Assembly: GCA_903869675.1 (NCBI GenBank)
Contig: CAIQAB010000018.1
Span: 1-64,000 of the forward strand
Source: an uncultured Verrucomicrobiota bacterium
Lineage (GTDB): Bacteria; Verrucomicrobiota; Verrucomicrobiia; Opitutales; Opitutaceae
Direction of reading: 5' to 3'
DNA: 64,000 nucleotides
In this document: positions 6,534 to 17,579 of the stretch, piece by piece
Numbering within the stretch: the stretch's first letter is position 1
How the letters are laid out: every line of letters begins with the position of its first letter
Program-made: the position numbers and the translations under genes
Notes under the pieces: model-generated
Databases searched by the model: none
The model's input: only the letters and a program-made list of their open reading frames with translations
Told to the model about the DNA's origin: nothing

Positions 6534-9305
6534 TCAACCCAGCGCGGCGAGCAGGCGCTGGAGTTCGGCGGCCTTGACTCGCTGATCGGCGAGTTGCTTG
6601 CGGGCTCCCTCCAGAACGGCGGGGGGTGCCTTGCTGGTGAAAGCCTCGTTGCCGAGACGTGCTTCGGTGCCGGCGATATGCTTGTTCACTTGGTCGAGTT
6701 CCTTGCCCAAGCGGGCACGCTCGGCGGCAGGGTCGATCTTCACACCGGTGTCGAGAAACAGCGTGCCCAGAGGCGTCACGACCGCCGGCAGGGCTAGTTT
6801 TTCTGTGGTGCGACCGATGTCGGCCGCGCCGACCAGACGGGCGAGTTTGGCGGCGTTTTTTTCCAAAGCCAGCCACTCGGCCTGATGCGCGAGGACGAAG
6901 AATTTCACGTCCCGTTTCTGGGGCACGGACTGCTCGGTCTTGAGCTGGCGGGCAAGCGAGGCGACCTGCTTGAGCTGCTCCACCCGGCCGGCGGCGGCGG
7001 GATCAACCGGAGTGCCGCGCGCGGCGATGGCGGCGGCGAGACCCTCGGCGGTTTCGAGGCGGGTGTCCTGAAGGAAACGTTTGTCAGCGGGGGCGTAGCC
7101 GAGCAAGGACCAGAGTTCCTCGGTGATGAATGGGGCGAAAGGCTCGAAGAGCAGGAGAAACTGGCGGATGACGAGATCCTGCACCGCGAGAGCATGATCC
7201 TTCGCCAGTGGATCCTGCACACGGGTCTTGGCTACCTCGACATACCAATCGCAGAAATCATTCCAAAAAAACGAATACAAGCGCTGGGTGGCGCCGGCGA
7301 ACTCGAAGTCGGCGAAGCTCTTTTCAAGGGTGCGCGAGGTGTCAAGCAGCGCGGCGAGGAGGGCGTGGTCGTCGTCATCGAAGTGGGCCGGGTCGAGGCG
7401 CGCGAGGATGGCAGCGAGCGAAGAGTTGTCGCCCATCGGTCCGCTCATCTGACGGAATCGGCAGGCGTTCCAGAGCTTGTTGCAGAAGCCCTTGCCGCTC
7501 TCGATGCGGTCCTCGTCAAACTTCACGTCCTGGCCAAGGGGGGCGATCTGAAGCAGGCCGAAGCGCAGGCCGTCCGCGCCGTATTTGACGATGAGGTCGA
7601 GCGGGTCGGGCGAGTTACCGAGGGTCTTGGACATCTTGCGGCCCTGCTTGTCGCGCACGATGCCGTTGAAGTAGACGTGTTTGAACGGAATGCGCTCTTC
7701 GACCGGCGCGCCGGGCTTTGCAAACTCCAAGCCGGCCATGATCATGCGGGCGACCCAGAAGAAAATGATATCGGCGCCTGTGGCGAGGGTGGTGGTCGGG
7801 TAAAACGATCCAAAGCCCGCCTTGGCCTGGGCCTCGGCGTCGGGCCAACCGAGGGTGGCAAACGGCCAGAGCCAGGAGGAGGCCCAGGTGTCGAGCACGT
7901 CATCCTCTTGGGTCCAGTTCTCGGGGTCGGCGGGTCCGTCGAGCGAGACGTGGATCTTGGTCGGGTCGCGCAGATCGGCCTCGGTGATTTTTTCGCGGTC
8001 AACGCACTTGGCATACCAGACCGGGATGCGGTGGCCCCACCAAAGTTGGCGGCTGATGCACCAGTCCTGGATGTTTTCCAGCCAGTTCAGGTAAACCTTG
8101 GACCAGCGCTCGGGGTGCATCTGGATGAGCCCGTCGCGGACCACCGCCTTGGCCTCCTCGACACGCGGGTAGCGCAGCCACCACTGCTGGGTGAGGCGCG
8201 GCTCGATGGGCACGCCGGCGCGCTGGGAATGGCCGACGTTGTTCTCATAGGGCTTGGCCTCGATGAGGTTGCCCCGCTCGGCCAGAATCTCGGCGGCTTT
8301 TTTGCGGGCGGCGAAACGCTCCATCCCGGCCAGCTCGGGGCCGGCGAACTCGTTCATCGTGCCGTCGGCGTTAAGCGCGTCGATGACCGGCAGGCGGTGG
8401 CGTTGGCCGATCTCGAAATCGACTTTGTCGTGGGCCGGCGTGACCTTGAGCGCGCCAGCGGCGAAGGCCGGATCGACCGCCTCGTCGGCGATGATGGGAA
8501 TCTGGATACGCTCGCCCAGCGGACGCCAGACGGCCTTGCCCACGAGGTGGGTGTAGCGGGGGTCGGTCGGGTGAACGGCTACGGCGACATCGGCCGCAAT
8601 GGTCTCGGGGCGGGTGGTCTCGAGAATAAGATGGGTGAGAGGGACGACGTTGCCCTCGGCGTCGGCCGTGGTGGATGGCTCGACCAACTCGTAACGCAGG
8701 CGGAAGATGTGGCCTTTGGTCGGGCGCATCTCGACCTCCTCATCGGAGAGGGCAGTGAGCGAGACCGGGCACCAGTTGACCATCCGTTTGCCCCGATAAA
8801 TATGCCCTTGGTCGAAAAGTTTGACGAACGATGTCAGCACCGCCTTCGAGTAGCCGGGATCCATGGTGAAGTGGGTGCGCTCCCAGTCGCATGAGCAGCC
8901 AAGCTCGCGGAGCTGCTTGAGGATGTGGTCGCCCTTCTCGTCACGCCAGGTCCAGACGCGTCTTAAAAACTCCTCACGGCCAAGATCACGGCGGCCCTTG
9001 CCCTCGGTTTTCTTGAGGTGTTTTTCAACCATCGTCTGCGTGGCGATGCCGGCGTGGTCAGTGCCGGGAATCCAGCAGGCGGCCTTGCCCTCGAGGCGGG
9101 CGCGGCGGATGAGCGCATCTTGAAGGGTATTGTTGAGCACGTGGCCCATGTGCAGGATCCCGGTGACGTTGGGCGGCGGGATGACGATGCTATAGGTCTC
9201 CTGCCCAGGCGCGGCCAGGCCGGCGAAGCACTTGGCCTCCTGCCAGGCGGCATACCATTTAGTCTCAACGTCACGCGGTTCGTAGCTCTTGGAAATCTCG
9301 GGCAT
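6534..9305 (-). CDS. valS: Valine-tRNA ligase
   Basis: The 923-residue cytoplasmic enzyme charges tRNA-Val with valine and edits mischarged threonine. Class I signatures are clear: PPPNVTGILHMGHVLNN (HIGH motif) near residues 42-58 and KMSKTLGNSPDP near residue 560. The middle region is the CP1 editing domain (TTRPETIAADVAVAVHP). The C-terminal arm is the coiled-coil tRNA-binding domain, with KLGNEAFTSKAPPAV-like sequence. The ATG at 9305 (MPEISKSYEP) is preferred over a TTG seven codons earlier because it matches usual ValS starts. The gene is divergent from glnD, with about 145 bases between them for two promoters. Confidence 0.97.
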   Translation of the reverse strand: MPEISKSYEPRDVETKWYAAWQEAKCFAGLAAPGQETYSIVIPPPNVTGILHMGHVLNNTLQDALIRRARLEGKAACWIPGTDHAGIATQTMVEKHLKKTEGKGRRDLGREEFLRRVWTWRDEKGDHILKQLRELGCSCDWERTHFTMDPGYSKAVLTSFVKLFDQGHIYRGKRMVNWCPVSLTALSDEEVEMRPTKGHIFRLRYELVEPSTTADAEGNVVPLTHLILETTRPETIAADVAVAVHPTDPRYTHLVGKAVWRPLGERIQIPIIADEAVDPAFAAGALKVTPAHDKVDFEIGQRHRLPVIDALNADGTMNEFAGPELAGMERFAARKKAAEILAERGNLIEAKPYENNVGHSQRAGVPIEPRLTQQWWLRYPRVEEAKAVVRDGLIQMHPERWSKVYLNWLENIQDWCISRQLWWGHRIPVWYAKCVDREKITEADLRDPTKIHVSLDGPADPENWTQEDDVLDTWASSWLWPFATLGWPDAEAQAKAGFGSFYPTTTLATGADIIFFWVARMIMAGLEFAKPGAPVEERIPFKHVYFNGIVRDKQGRKMSKTLGNSPDPLDLIVKYGADGLRFGLLQIAPLGQDVKFDEDRIESGKGFCNKLWNACRFRQMSGPMGDNSSLAAILARLDPAHFDDDDHALLAALLDTSRTLEKSFADFEFAGATQRLYSFFWNDFCDWYVEVAKTRVQDPLAKDHALAVQDLVIRQFLLLFEPFAPFITEELWSLLGYAPADKRFLQDTRLETAEGLAAAIAARGTPVDPAAAGRVEQLKQVASLARQLKTEQSVPQKRDVKFFVLAHQAEWLALEKNAAKLARLVGAADIGRTTEKLALPAVVTPLGTLFLDTGVKIDPAAERARLGKELDQVNKHIAGTEARLGNEAFTSKAPPAVLEGARKQLADQRVKAAELQRLLAALG

Positions 9306-9450
9306 GGGCGTAAGGGTGAAATCCAACCGGGAGCGGCGTCACGAAGCAAGCCCAGGTGCCGACGACGAGCGCGAGTTTACCGCATTGCACGGAACGGTAT
9401 AAATCCCAGCTTAGGGGTTCACGGCTCAAGTCCGCGCCGTCTCAAAGCGC

Positions 9451-12273
9451 ATGCCCAGCACCTCCCCTTTCCACGGCCGCATCCAGAAACACGCCCTCGA
9501 ACGGCTCGACTTCGCACCGGATTCCAAGCGACCGGAGCGGCTTGCCGCCTGCAAGACCTTCCTGCGGCTCGAAAGCGCGATGATTCATATGCGTCACGAC
9601 GGCGGCGAGTCGGGCGGAGTCGTCGCACAGGCCCGGGCGGCGATGGTGGACGTAATGCTCTCACACCTGTTCAAGCATGCCCTCGCCAGCTTTGAGCGCC
9701 TGCATGGCAAACTCCCCGCCGCCTGCGCCCTGCTTGCCCTCGGAGGCTACGGTCGCGGCGAGCTCAGCCCGCTGAGCGATGTGGACATCATGTTTCTCTT
9801 TCCGTCGAAAAGCCGCACGGCCGCAATCCAGCCGCTGCAGCAGCATCTGATCGACGAAGTGCTCTACGTGCTCTGGGACTGCGGGCTGAAAGTCGGCCAC
9901 TCCACCCGCACGGTGGAAGACGTGTTCGAGGAGGCAAAACGGGACATCCAGACCAAAACCGCCCTGCTCGAAGCACGTCTGGTCGCCGGCGCGCAACCGC
10001 TCTTCGATGGCTTCACCGCCGCTTATCGCAACTACTACACCCAGGAAGGAACCAAGGGCTATATTCGCGCCCGGCTCGAGGATCAGGCGACCCGGCGGGC
10101 CAAATACGGCGACTCCGTCTTCCTCCAAGAACCGGACATTAAAAACGGCGTCGGCGGCCTGCGCGATTACCAGAACACCCTGTGGATGGCCCGGGTGAAA
10201 CTCGGGCTGGGTTCGATGGACGAGTTGGTAGAGCAAGGTTACTTAAAACGCAATGAACTCCGCGACTTTCATCGCGCCTACGAGTTCCTCCTGCGCGTTC
10301 GCAACGAACTGCATTTCCAGAGCAAACGACCCACCGATCTACTCGACCTTGAAGCCCAACCGAGGATCGCGCTAGGGATCGGCTACACGAACCAAGATAT
10401 CCTGGGCCGCGTCGAGCAGTTCATGCACGATTACTACCGTGCCGCCCAGACGATCTACCGGACCTCCCGGCTGGTTGAGAACCGCCTTGCCCTGACCATG
10501 GAAGCCAACGAGGAAAAAAAAGTCTCCTTCCGGGATCTTGTCCGCTCCCACCGCTTCATCAAAACGAAGCGTATCGACGGCTTCGTCCTGCGCGGCACGG
10601 AACTGATGGCCGAGACTCCGCAGGTCTTTAAAGAAGATCCGATCCGCCTTGTGCGCGTGTTTCGCCACGCCCAATCGCTCAACGCCCAGCCTGATTTTGC
10701 GCTCCATTCCCTCATCCGAGAATCCCTGCCCCTGCTGACCCGTCGCGTATCGGAGGACCGCGACGCCAACATCAGCTTCAAGGCCATTCTCGATAACGCC
10801 GGCGCCGTCCACCCCACCCTCGCGCTCATGCACGAACTCGGCGTGCTCGGTCGCTTCATCCCCGAATTCCAAGGCCTGACCTGCCTCGTGCAACACGAGT
10901 TCTATCACCGCTACACGGCTGATATCCACACCCTCAACGCCATCCGGGAACTCGATTTAATCTTCGCTGGAGGCGAGGCGCTCGAGAAAAAATACCGCGA
11001 TGTCCTTCACGAGACCGCCAACCCCACCCTCCTTTATCTCATCCTACTGCTCCACGACATCGGCAAAGCCAAGGGGATCAAGGGACACGCCGAATTTGGC
11101 GTTGAAATCGCCCGCCCGCTGCTGGCCCGCATGGAAATCAACGATCCAGAGCAAGAAATTGTCATTTTTGTAATAAGATACCACCTGATTATGGCACGGT
11201 TTTGGCAGAAGCGGGATGTCGATGACCCCGCTTCCGCCGCTGCCTTTGCCGAACTCGTCCCCGAGGTGGATAAATTGCGCTACCTCTACGTTCATACCCT
11301 TTGCGATGCCCGCGGCACCGCGGCCGGCCTGTGGAATGGCTATAAGGACACCCTGCACGGCACGCTCTATCGCGCGACCCTCGAACAACTGACGCACGGT
11401 GCCGTCCAGATCGCCGACCTAAACACCGCCCGCATGCAGTCGACCTACCAGGACCTCGTCGCGAAAAAAATCCCGGGCATCAGCGCAGATGAGATTACCG
11501 CGCATTTTCAACTCCTGCCCGAGCGCTACTTCATCCACACTGACGCCGATCAAATCGCACAACACATCCGGATGGTGAATCAGTTGCTCACCTCCATAAA
11601 CCAGGCAGACGCAATCGGCAGCCTGCGCCCCGTGATAGCCTGGCACGACGACCTCAACCGCTCGCTGACCGTGGTCAATGTCGTCACATGGGACCGAGCG
11701 GGCCTTTTCTACAAACTCGCCGGCGCCTTCTCCGTCGCCGGCCTTTCCATCCTTTCAGCCAAGGTCATTTCCCGCAACGACCACATCGCCATCGACACTT
11801 TTTACGTGGTCGAGCCCGGGCGAGGCGTAGTCCAGTCCGCCAAGGCGCAGGAAATCTTCGCCCGCACTGTGGAAGAGGCGCTCGTCACCAACAAGGATCT
11901 CTATCCCGACATCGTCGCCCAAGCCAAGAAAGTCCGTAGCTCCCGCTTCGGTTTCGATAAAAATCCCGTCGAGCTTGGCAGTCTGCCCCCGACCGTGGAG
12001 GTCTACCACGAACTGTCCATGCAACGCACCATCGTGGAGGTGCAGGCCCGCGACGAGATCGGCCTGCTCTTCAAGCTGGCCAAACTCATCAGCGACCACG
12101 GCTTCGACATCACCTTCGCCCGCATAGGCACCGAACGGGACGTCGCCATCGACAATTTTTACATAGAAAACGCCCGGCCAGCCGAGACGATCGAGCCTGC
12201 TCGACTCGAACTCCTACGCGAGGGCATCCACCTCGCCATCAGTCCGGCTGCCCCCGTCGCCGCCACCGGCTGA
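9451..12273 (+). CDS. glnD: [Protein-PII] uridylyltransferase / uridylyl-removing enzyme
   Basis: The 940-residue bifunctional nitrogen sensor uridylylates PII when glutamine is low and removes UMP when glutamine is high. The nucleotidyltransferase motif GGYGRGELSPLSDVD lies near residues 97-111. The HD hydrolase motif LLLHDIGKAKGIKGHAEF is near 531-549. Two ACT domains follow, starting near residues 738 and 858, and would bind glutamine. The order is that of standard GlnD proteins and the length is normal. The 3' end overlaps the convergent antiporter gene by 60 bases, which is unusual. No glnB or amtB gene is nearby. Confidence 0.95.
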   Translation: MPSTSPFHGRIQKHALERLDFAPDSKRPERLAACKTFLRLESAMIHMRHDGGESGGVVAQARAAMVDVMLSHLFKHALASFERLHGKLPAACALLALGGYGRGELSPLSDVDIMFLFPSKSRTAAIQPLQQHLIDEVLYVLWDCGLKVGHSTRTVEDVFEEAKRDIQTKTALLEARLVAGAQPLFDGFTAAYRNYYTQEGTKGYIRARLEDQATRRAKYGDSVFLQEPDIKNGVGGLRDYQNTLWMARVKLGLGSMDELVEQGYLKRNELRDFHRAYEFLLRVRNELHFQSKRPTDLLDLEAQPRIALGIGYTNQDILGRVEQFMHDYYRAAQTIYRTSRLVENRLALTMEANEEKKVSFRDLVRSHRFIKTKRIDGFVLRGTELMAETPQVFKEDPIRLVRVFRHAQSLNAQPDFALHSLIRESLPLLTRRVSEDRDANISFKAILDNAGAVHPTLALMHELGVLGRFIPEFQGLTCLVQHEFYHRYTADIHTLNAIRELDLIFAGGEALEKKYRDVLHETANPTLLYLILLLHDIGKAKGIKGHAEFGVEIARPLLARMEINDPEQEIVIFVIRYHLIMARFWQKRDVDDPASAAAFAELVPEVDKLRYLYVHTLCDARGTAAGLWNGYKDTLHGTLYRATLEQLTHGAVQIADLNTARMQSTYQDLVAKKIPGISADEITAHFQLLPERYFIHTDADQIAQHIRMVNQLLTSINQADAIGSLRPVIAWHDDLNRSLTVVNVVTWDRAGLFYKLAGAFSVAGLSILSAKVISRNDHIAIDTFYVVEPGRGVVQSAKAQEIFARTVEEALVTNKDLYPDIVAQAKKVRSSRFGFDKNPVELGSLPPTVEVYHELSMQRTIVEVQARDEIGLLFKLAKLISDHGFDITFARIGTERDVAIDNFYIENARPAETIEPARLELLREGIHLAISPAAPVAATG

Positions 12274-14586
12274 TATACGCTGGGCTTGATTATCGCGCAC
12301 CCAAGCACGGAAGGCGCGCAGTTTCACCGGAGTGCCAAGCGCCAGCACCTTGTCCCCCGGTTGCAAACGCTCACCCGGACCAGGATTAAGAATACGAAGA
12401 GGTCCCCGGCCTATCCCTGCCAACTGCACCCCATGCACGGCTGAAGGGGACAATTCAGCCAGGGTTGCACCCGCCGCCCGACTCCGCGCCGGCACTAGGA
12501 TGGTCTCCAGCCCCACGGCGTCGAATTCCGAGGACTCCGTCGCCGCCACCACACCCAGAGCCGCCTTGGCCGCGACCATATGCTCTGGATCGCCAAGCAA
12601 AAGCACCTTGTCACGGGGGAAAAGCGATTCGCCCGAACCAGGCAGGGAAATCATGCAACCCTGCCGCTCCACCCCCACTACGGTGCAACCGAAACGCGCG
12701 CGCAGTCCGAGCTGCGCAAGACTGCGACCGGAGCACTCCGCCAGATCCGGGATCACGCAATCCGCCACACTCAAATTCCATTCCTCGTGCTGACGGCCCG
12801 CCCAGGGCACCGAGGTGGAGCTCATGCGCACGACACCAGCATCGCCCAAAACATCCTGCAAACCGACCTCCAGCTCGCTATGCCAGAAGATCATGCGCTG
12901 CCTTAGCCACACAAAAACAGCCAGCGCCACCAGTGCGCTCGCGGGCAAGGCCCAGCGCACCGCCCCAGTCGGGGCGAACGACGCCACCCAGGTCACCATC
13001 GCCACCGTCGCCACGATCCGCACGCCAAGTGCAATCAAGCTACGCAACCGGTCGCGAGCGTCCACCGCCATTCCCTCCGTGCTGAATTCCGCCACCATGA
13101 GCGCGAGCACCGAGACATTGCGCCAGACGGCGAACAAAGGCACCATCGCAACCGCCACCAAGGCAGTCCAAAAAAGCCATCCCGGGCCATTTAACCAGCG
13201 CGTGATAAGAAGTTGAAGCCGCTCCGCACTGGCCAAAAGCCCCGCCACAAACAAGAGCTCGACCACGATCTGGATCACGCGCCGGCGACAGAGCTTCCAA
13301 AGCATGTTGCCGGCCTGCTTCTCCCCCAGTCGATCCAACCAGCCCTGATAGGACTCAAGCAGACCCACCAACCAGCGTGGTCGCAAACGAAGCAAAACGT
13401 CCGCCACTGGCTCGGCCTTGCGCGTGAGGAAAGGAGCAGTCAACGACGTGACCAGAGACAAGCCCACCGCGAGCGGATAAAACACCGTCGGCACCAGTTT
13501 CGCGGCAACGCCAAGCTGGGCGATAATAAAGGAGAATTCTCCGATCGGCGTAGCCACCAAACCGGCACGCAGTGCATCCCGGTGCGAACGACCGATCAAA
13601 ACCAAACCCGTCGACACCGCCCCAACCCGCACGATTAGGGTGAACAAAGCGAGACCGAGCACCAGCCACCAGGCCTCGCCCAGCGCGCGCACGTCGATCT
13701 GCAGCCCGATCGCCACGAAAAATACCGCGCTGAAAACATCGCGCATACCCTCGAAAATACGCTCAACCGAGTGCCGGTGCGGCGTCTCCGCCACGATGCA
13801 GCCGATCAGAAAGGCGCCCAACGCCAGTGAGTAGCCTGCACGTTGCGCGATGATCGCCAGACCGAAGAGGAACGCGGCGGTCGCGAGGGTCTGCAATTCC
13901 TCGTCCGCCTTGACGCTCAATACACGCAAGAGCCACGGCACCAAAAGCAGGCCGAGCACACCCGTAAAGACGACGAATGCACCAAAGCCACCGAGCGTGG
14001 CAGCCAACCCGCCCCCGCCGGAGTTCCCATCACCGAGCGCGACCACCGAGTTGAGCACGGTGAGCATCACCACCGCCACCACGTCCTCCAAGACCGCCAC
14101 CCCCATGGCCAGTTGCCCATGCCGCTCATGCCCCGCCCCAGTCTCATGCAGCACCTTGCTGATGATCGCGGAGGACGAGACCATCAACATCGACGCTAAA
14201 AATAAGGTCTGCCCGCCATCCAGTCCTGCGACCAACCCGAGACCACGCGTCGCATAATAAACCAGAACCGCGCCGATGAATACCGCCAGCACCAGACCCA
14301 GCCCGAGTCGTTTCAATCGGCGAAAGCTCAAGCGCAAGCCGATGGAAAACATCAGAAAGACCAGACCCACCTCCGCCGCCGTCGCGATGCTCGCATCATC
14401 CGTCACCAAAGAAAACGGCGGCGTATAAGGCCCCACGACCATTCCCGCCACGAGGTAACCCACCACCGCCGACAAGCCGATCCGCTGGCACAACCAGCCC
14501 AGCCCGGCCGCGGCGGCCAGAATGATCGCAAGGTCTTGGATGAAGGCGGCTTCGTGCATGTTACAAAGCGTTTGCCCGGGACTCAA
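12214..14586 (-). CDS. CPA2-type cation:proton antiporter with RCK_C (TrkA-C) domains
   Basis: The 790-residue membrane protein has an N-terminal antiporter domain of about 12 helices (residues 10-400) with the family's GYLVAGMVVGP and FLMFSIGL segments. A further set of hydrophobic helices follows at about 430-560. The C-terminal part (about 600-770) has two tandem ligand-binding repeats ending in PGDKVLALG-type turns, like TrkA-C. It probably exchanges K+ or Na+ for protons at the inner membrane, similar to KefB/RosB proteins. A KTN (NAD-binding) domain is not evident. The TTG start at 14586 overlaps the stop of the upstream gene; an ATG at 14559 is an alternative. Confidence 0.85.
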   Translation of the reverse strand: MSPGQTLCNMHEAAFIQDLAIILAAAAGLGWLCQRIGLSAVVGYLVAGMVVGPYTPPFSLVTDDASIATAAEVGLVFLMFSIGLRLSFRRLKRLGLGLVLAVFIGAVLVYYATRGLGLVAGLDGGQTLFLASMLMVSSSAIISKVLHETGAGHERHGQLAMGVAVLEDVVAVVMLTVLNSVVALGDGNSGGGGLAATLGGFGAFVVFTGVLGLLLVPWLLRVLSVKADEELQTLATAAFLFGLAIIAQRAGYSLALGAFLIGCIVAETPHRHSVERIFEGMRDVFSAVFFVAIGLQIDVRALGEAWWLVLGLALFTLIVRVGAVSTGLVLIGRSHRDALRAGLVATPIGEFSFIIAQLGVAAKLVPTVFYPLAVGLSLVTSLTAPFLTRKAEPVADVLLRLRPRWLVGLLESYQGWLDRLGEKQAGNMLWKLCRRRVIQIVVELLFVAGLLASAERLQLLITRWLNGPGWLFWTALVAVAMVPLFAVWRNVSVLALMVAEFSTEGMAVDARDRLRSLIALGVRIVATVAMVTWVASFAPTGAVRWALPASALVALAVFVWLRQRMIFWHSELEVGLQDVLGDAGVVRMSSTSVPWAGRQHEEWNLSVADCVIPDLAECSGRSLAQLGLRARFGCTVVGVERQGCMISLPGSGESLFPRDKVLLLGDPEHMVAAKAALGVVAATESSEFDAVGLETILVPARSRAAGATLAELSPSAVHGVQLAGIGRGPLRILNPGPGERLQPGDKVLALGTPVKLRAFRAWVRDNQAQRISAGGGDGGSRTDGEVDALA

Positions 14587-14939
14587 ACATGGCGCCAGTT
14601 CAAAGGCAGCAGCGATTCGATGCCGTGGTTGACCAGTTGATAATACAGCCAGAACACCCCCGCTCCCAAAGCGATGAGGAACAAGGCCTCACCCAGCCCC
14701 CCTGCCTGCGCCCGGCTGGTGCGATGCAGCCAGCGGATAAAAAACTCCAACCCAGGCGCGACCACAAAAGCCACCAGCGAAGAACCGAAGAGCACCAAGC
14801 CGATCACCACCAAGGTCCGGACCCAAGGGTCCTCGAACCGTCCCGCCTGATACCCGATCGTCGCGTTGACTAGGTTGAGCAGGAGGAGACAGCAGGGCAG
14901 AACATAATAAACGCGGACATTAACAGGTGCCTTGGCCAT
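14583..14939 (-). CDS. Small membrane protein coupled to the antiporter
   Basis: The 118-residue product has three or four hydrophobic helices (about residues 10-27, 38-60 and 84-106) and short loops. I do not recognise the family. Its TGA at 14583-14585 overlaps the TTG start of the antiporter, so the two are likely co-translated; it may be an accessory subunit or an unrelated membrane protein of the same operon. The ATG at 14939 is preferred over an upstream in-frame start at 14987 because it gives a short, regular N-terminus before the first helix. Confidence 0.6.
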   Translation of the reverse strand: MAKAPVNVRVYYVLPCCLLLLNLVNATIGYQAGRFEDPWVRTLVVIGLVLFGSSLVAFVVAPGLEFFIRWLHRTSRAQAGGLGEALFLIALGAGVFWLYYQLVNHGIESLLPLNWRHV

Positions 14940-15062
14940 GACTTCAAAACGGATGCTTCTACCGCATTTTTCAATCCCTGCCGACAATAACTAGACTCCA
15001 CCCGCAGCCACGGTCCGCCGTAAACCATCACCACCAAGAACGCAGAACCGGGGTTTTACCTT

Positions 15063-15090
15063 TTGACACCCTGCGGCCTGCGAATTGCAT
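15063..15090 (+). promoter_or_regulatory. Candidate promoter of the mre operon
   Basis: TTGACA is at 15063-15068 and a weak TTGCAT lies 16 bases further at 15085-15090, about 45 bases before the mreB ATG. The -35 match is perfect but the -10 match is poor. Confidence 0.35.
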
Positions 15091-15092
15091 GA

Positions 15093-16148
<1,056 letters not shown>

Positions 16149-16216
16149 GGCAGGCGGATTGCCCCCTCCGCATCCGGGCTCCAAAGCCTTCCCCGGAAAT
16201 CCGTCCCTCCCGCTCC

Positions 16217-17044
16217 GTGCCGCGCTTCGACCAAGCCCGTCCTTTTCTTACGCTGGGACTCGTCCTGCTCGTCTGGCTTGTCCTGCCCACCGCCGTCAAA
16301 CGCGTCACCCGTCTCGGTTTCTACGAACTGCAGTCCCCGGTGGATATAGCCGCCTCCTACGCCCGTGATCTGCAGGATTTCTGGTCGCAAAAAACCCGCT
16401 CAAAAAACGAACTGATTGAGGCCGCCCGCGATCTGGCCCGCCTGAACGCCTCCTACGAACTGCGCCTGCAAGATGACGCCCGGCTCAGAACCGAGATCGC
16501 CCGGCTCGAAGAACTGCTGCGCCTGCCCTCTTACGGAGATTTCCGCGCCGAACCGGCCCGCGTGGTGCGAAGGGATTTTTCCGTCTGGTGGCAGCGCTTG
16601 GTGATACGCAAGGGCGCCAACCACGGACTTACCGTCGGAGCACCAGCGATCTACAGCGGCGGCCTCGTGGGTCGCGTGTCCGAGGTTCACGCCAACACCG
16701 CCGTGGTGGAGTTGATCAGCAGCCCGGGCCTGAGACTGGCCGCCGTGTTCGACGGCGATGACCGGCCCGTAAGCTTCCAAGGAGGCGTGAACGCTCCGCT
16801 GCGACCCGCCGAAGCCTTGCTCGAATACGTCCCGCTCGATGTTTTCGCCACCGCCGCCTCGCCGCGCCGGTTAGTCACTTCCGGGCTGGGCGGGGTTTAT
16901 CCGCCCGGACTTTACGTCGGTGAAGTCTTCACCCTGGAAGCAAGCACCGACGGGCTTTTCAAAACCGGTCGCGCAGTCCTCGATCCTCGCCTTGGCCGAC
17001 TGACCGAGGTCACCGTGCTGGTGCCTCTAGACCCCGCGCCGTGA
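16217..17044 (+). CDS. mreC: Rod-shape-determining protein MreC
   Basis: The 275-residue product has one N-terminal membrane helix (about residues 11-28), a coiled coil (about 50-95, many Arg, Glu, Leu) and a periplasmic beta-domain containing GANHGLTVGAPAIYSGGLVGRV, the usual MreC signature. It links the cytoplasmic MreB filament to the periplasmic transpeptidase PBP2. The start codon is GTG. The stop overlaps the start of mreD. Confidence 0.93.
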   Translation: MPRFDQARPFLTLGLVLLVWLVLPTAVKRVTRLGFYELQSPVDIAASYARDLQDFWSQKTRSKNELIEAARDLARLNASYELRLQDDARLRTEIARLEELLRLPSYGDFRAEPARVVRRDFSVWWQRLVIRKGANHGLTVGAPAIYSGGLVGRVSEVHANTAVVELISSPGLRLAAVFDGDDRPVSFQGGVNAPLRPAEALLEYVPLDVFATAASPRRLVTSGLGGVYPPGLYVGEVFTLEASTDGLFKTGRAVLDPRLGRLTEVTVLVPLDPAP

Positions 17045-17577
17045 TGCTCCGCGATTCACGTCAGGTCCTCGCCCTGCTGGCCTGCGCGGGCATCCTTATC
17101 GCGATCATCGCCCAGTTAAACCACGCCTTAGCGCCACTCGCCGTTACGGTCTCGGCTCCCGGCCTACTGATTGCCTTCGCCGCGCTGCGGTTACCCACCA
17201 GAACCGGGCTCGCGTTGGTGCTTTTCTCCGGTCTCTGGCTTGACGCCGCCGCCACGACGCCTTTCGGCCGACAGGCGGCACTGCTCGGTATCGCGTTTGG
17301 TTTCCTGCACAATACCGCCCGCCGACTCCCGCGTGAAGAGACCCTGATCGGAGTGGTCTCGGCCCTCTTCGTCAACCTCGGCCTCTTCGTGCTGCTGGCC
17401 GTGATCGATCTCGGCTCGCTCCCGGATTCCAGCGCCGGTGCGCTGCGCCTACTAGCCGACCTCATCGTATCGCAGGTGTTCACCACGCTGGCCGGCCCCT
17501 GGTTTCTCTCCCTGCAAAACGGCATGCTGATTCTCGCCGGCGCCCCGCCGCCCAATAGGGCGCGCCACCCCGTCTAA
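17044..17577 (+). CDS. mreD: Rod-shape-determining protein MreD
   Basis: The 177-residue product is almost entirely hydrophobic with about five membrane helices, as in MreD, a partner of MreC and RodA in the elongasome. Sequence conservation in this family is low, so the assignment rests largely on position between mreC and mrdA. The ATG at 17044 shares one base with the mreC stop (TGATG); a GTG at 17041 is an alternative start. The next gene begins two bases after its stop. Confidence 0.88.
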   Translation: MLRDSRQVLALLACAGILIAIIAQLNHALAPLAVTVSAPGLLIAFAALRLPTRTGLALVLFSGLWLDAAATTPFGRQAALLGIAFGFLHNTARRLPREETLIGVVSALFVNLGLFVLLAVIDLGSLPDSSAGALRLLADLIVSQVFTTLAGPWFLSLQNGMLILAGAPPPNRARHPV

Positions 17578-17579
17578 GC

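Noticed and set aside
6885-8894. A 669-codon plus-strand frame
   Set aside because: It lies wholly antisense to valS and is a by-product of GC-rich codon use there.
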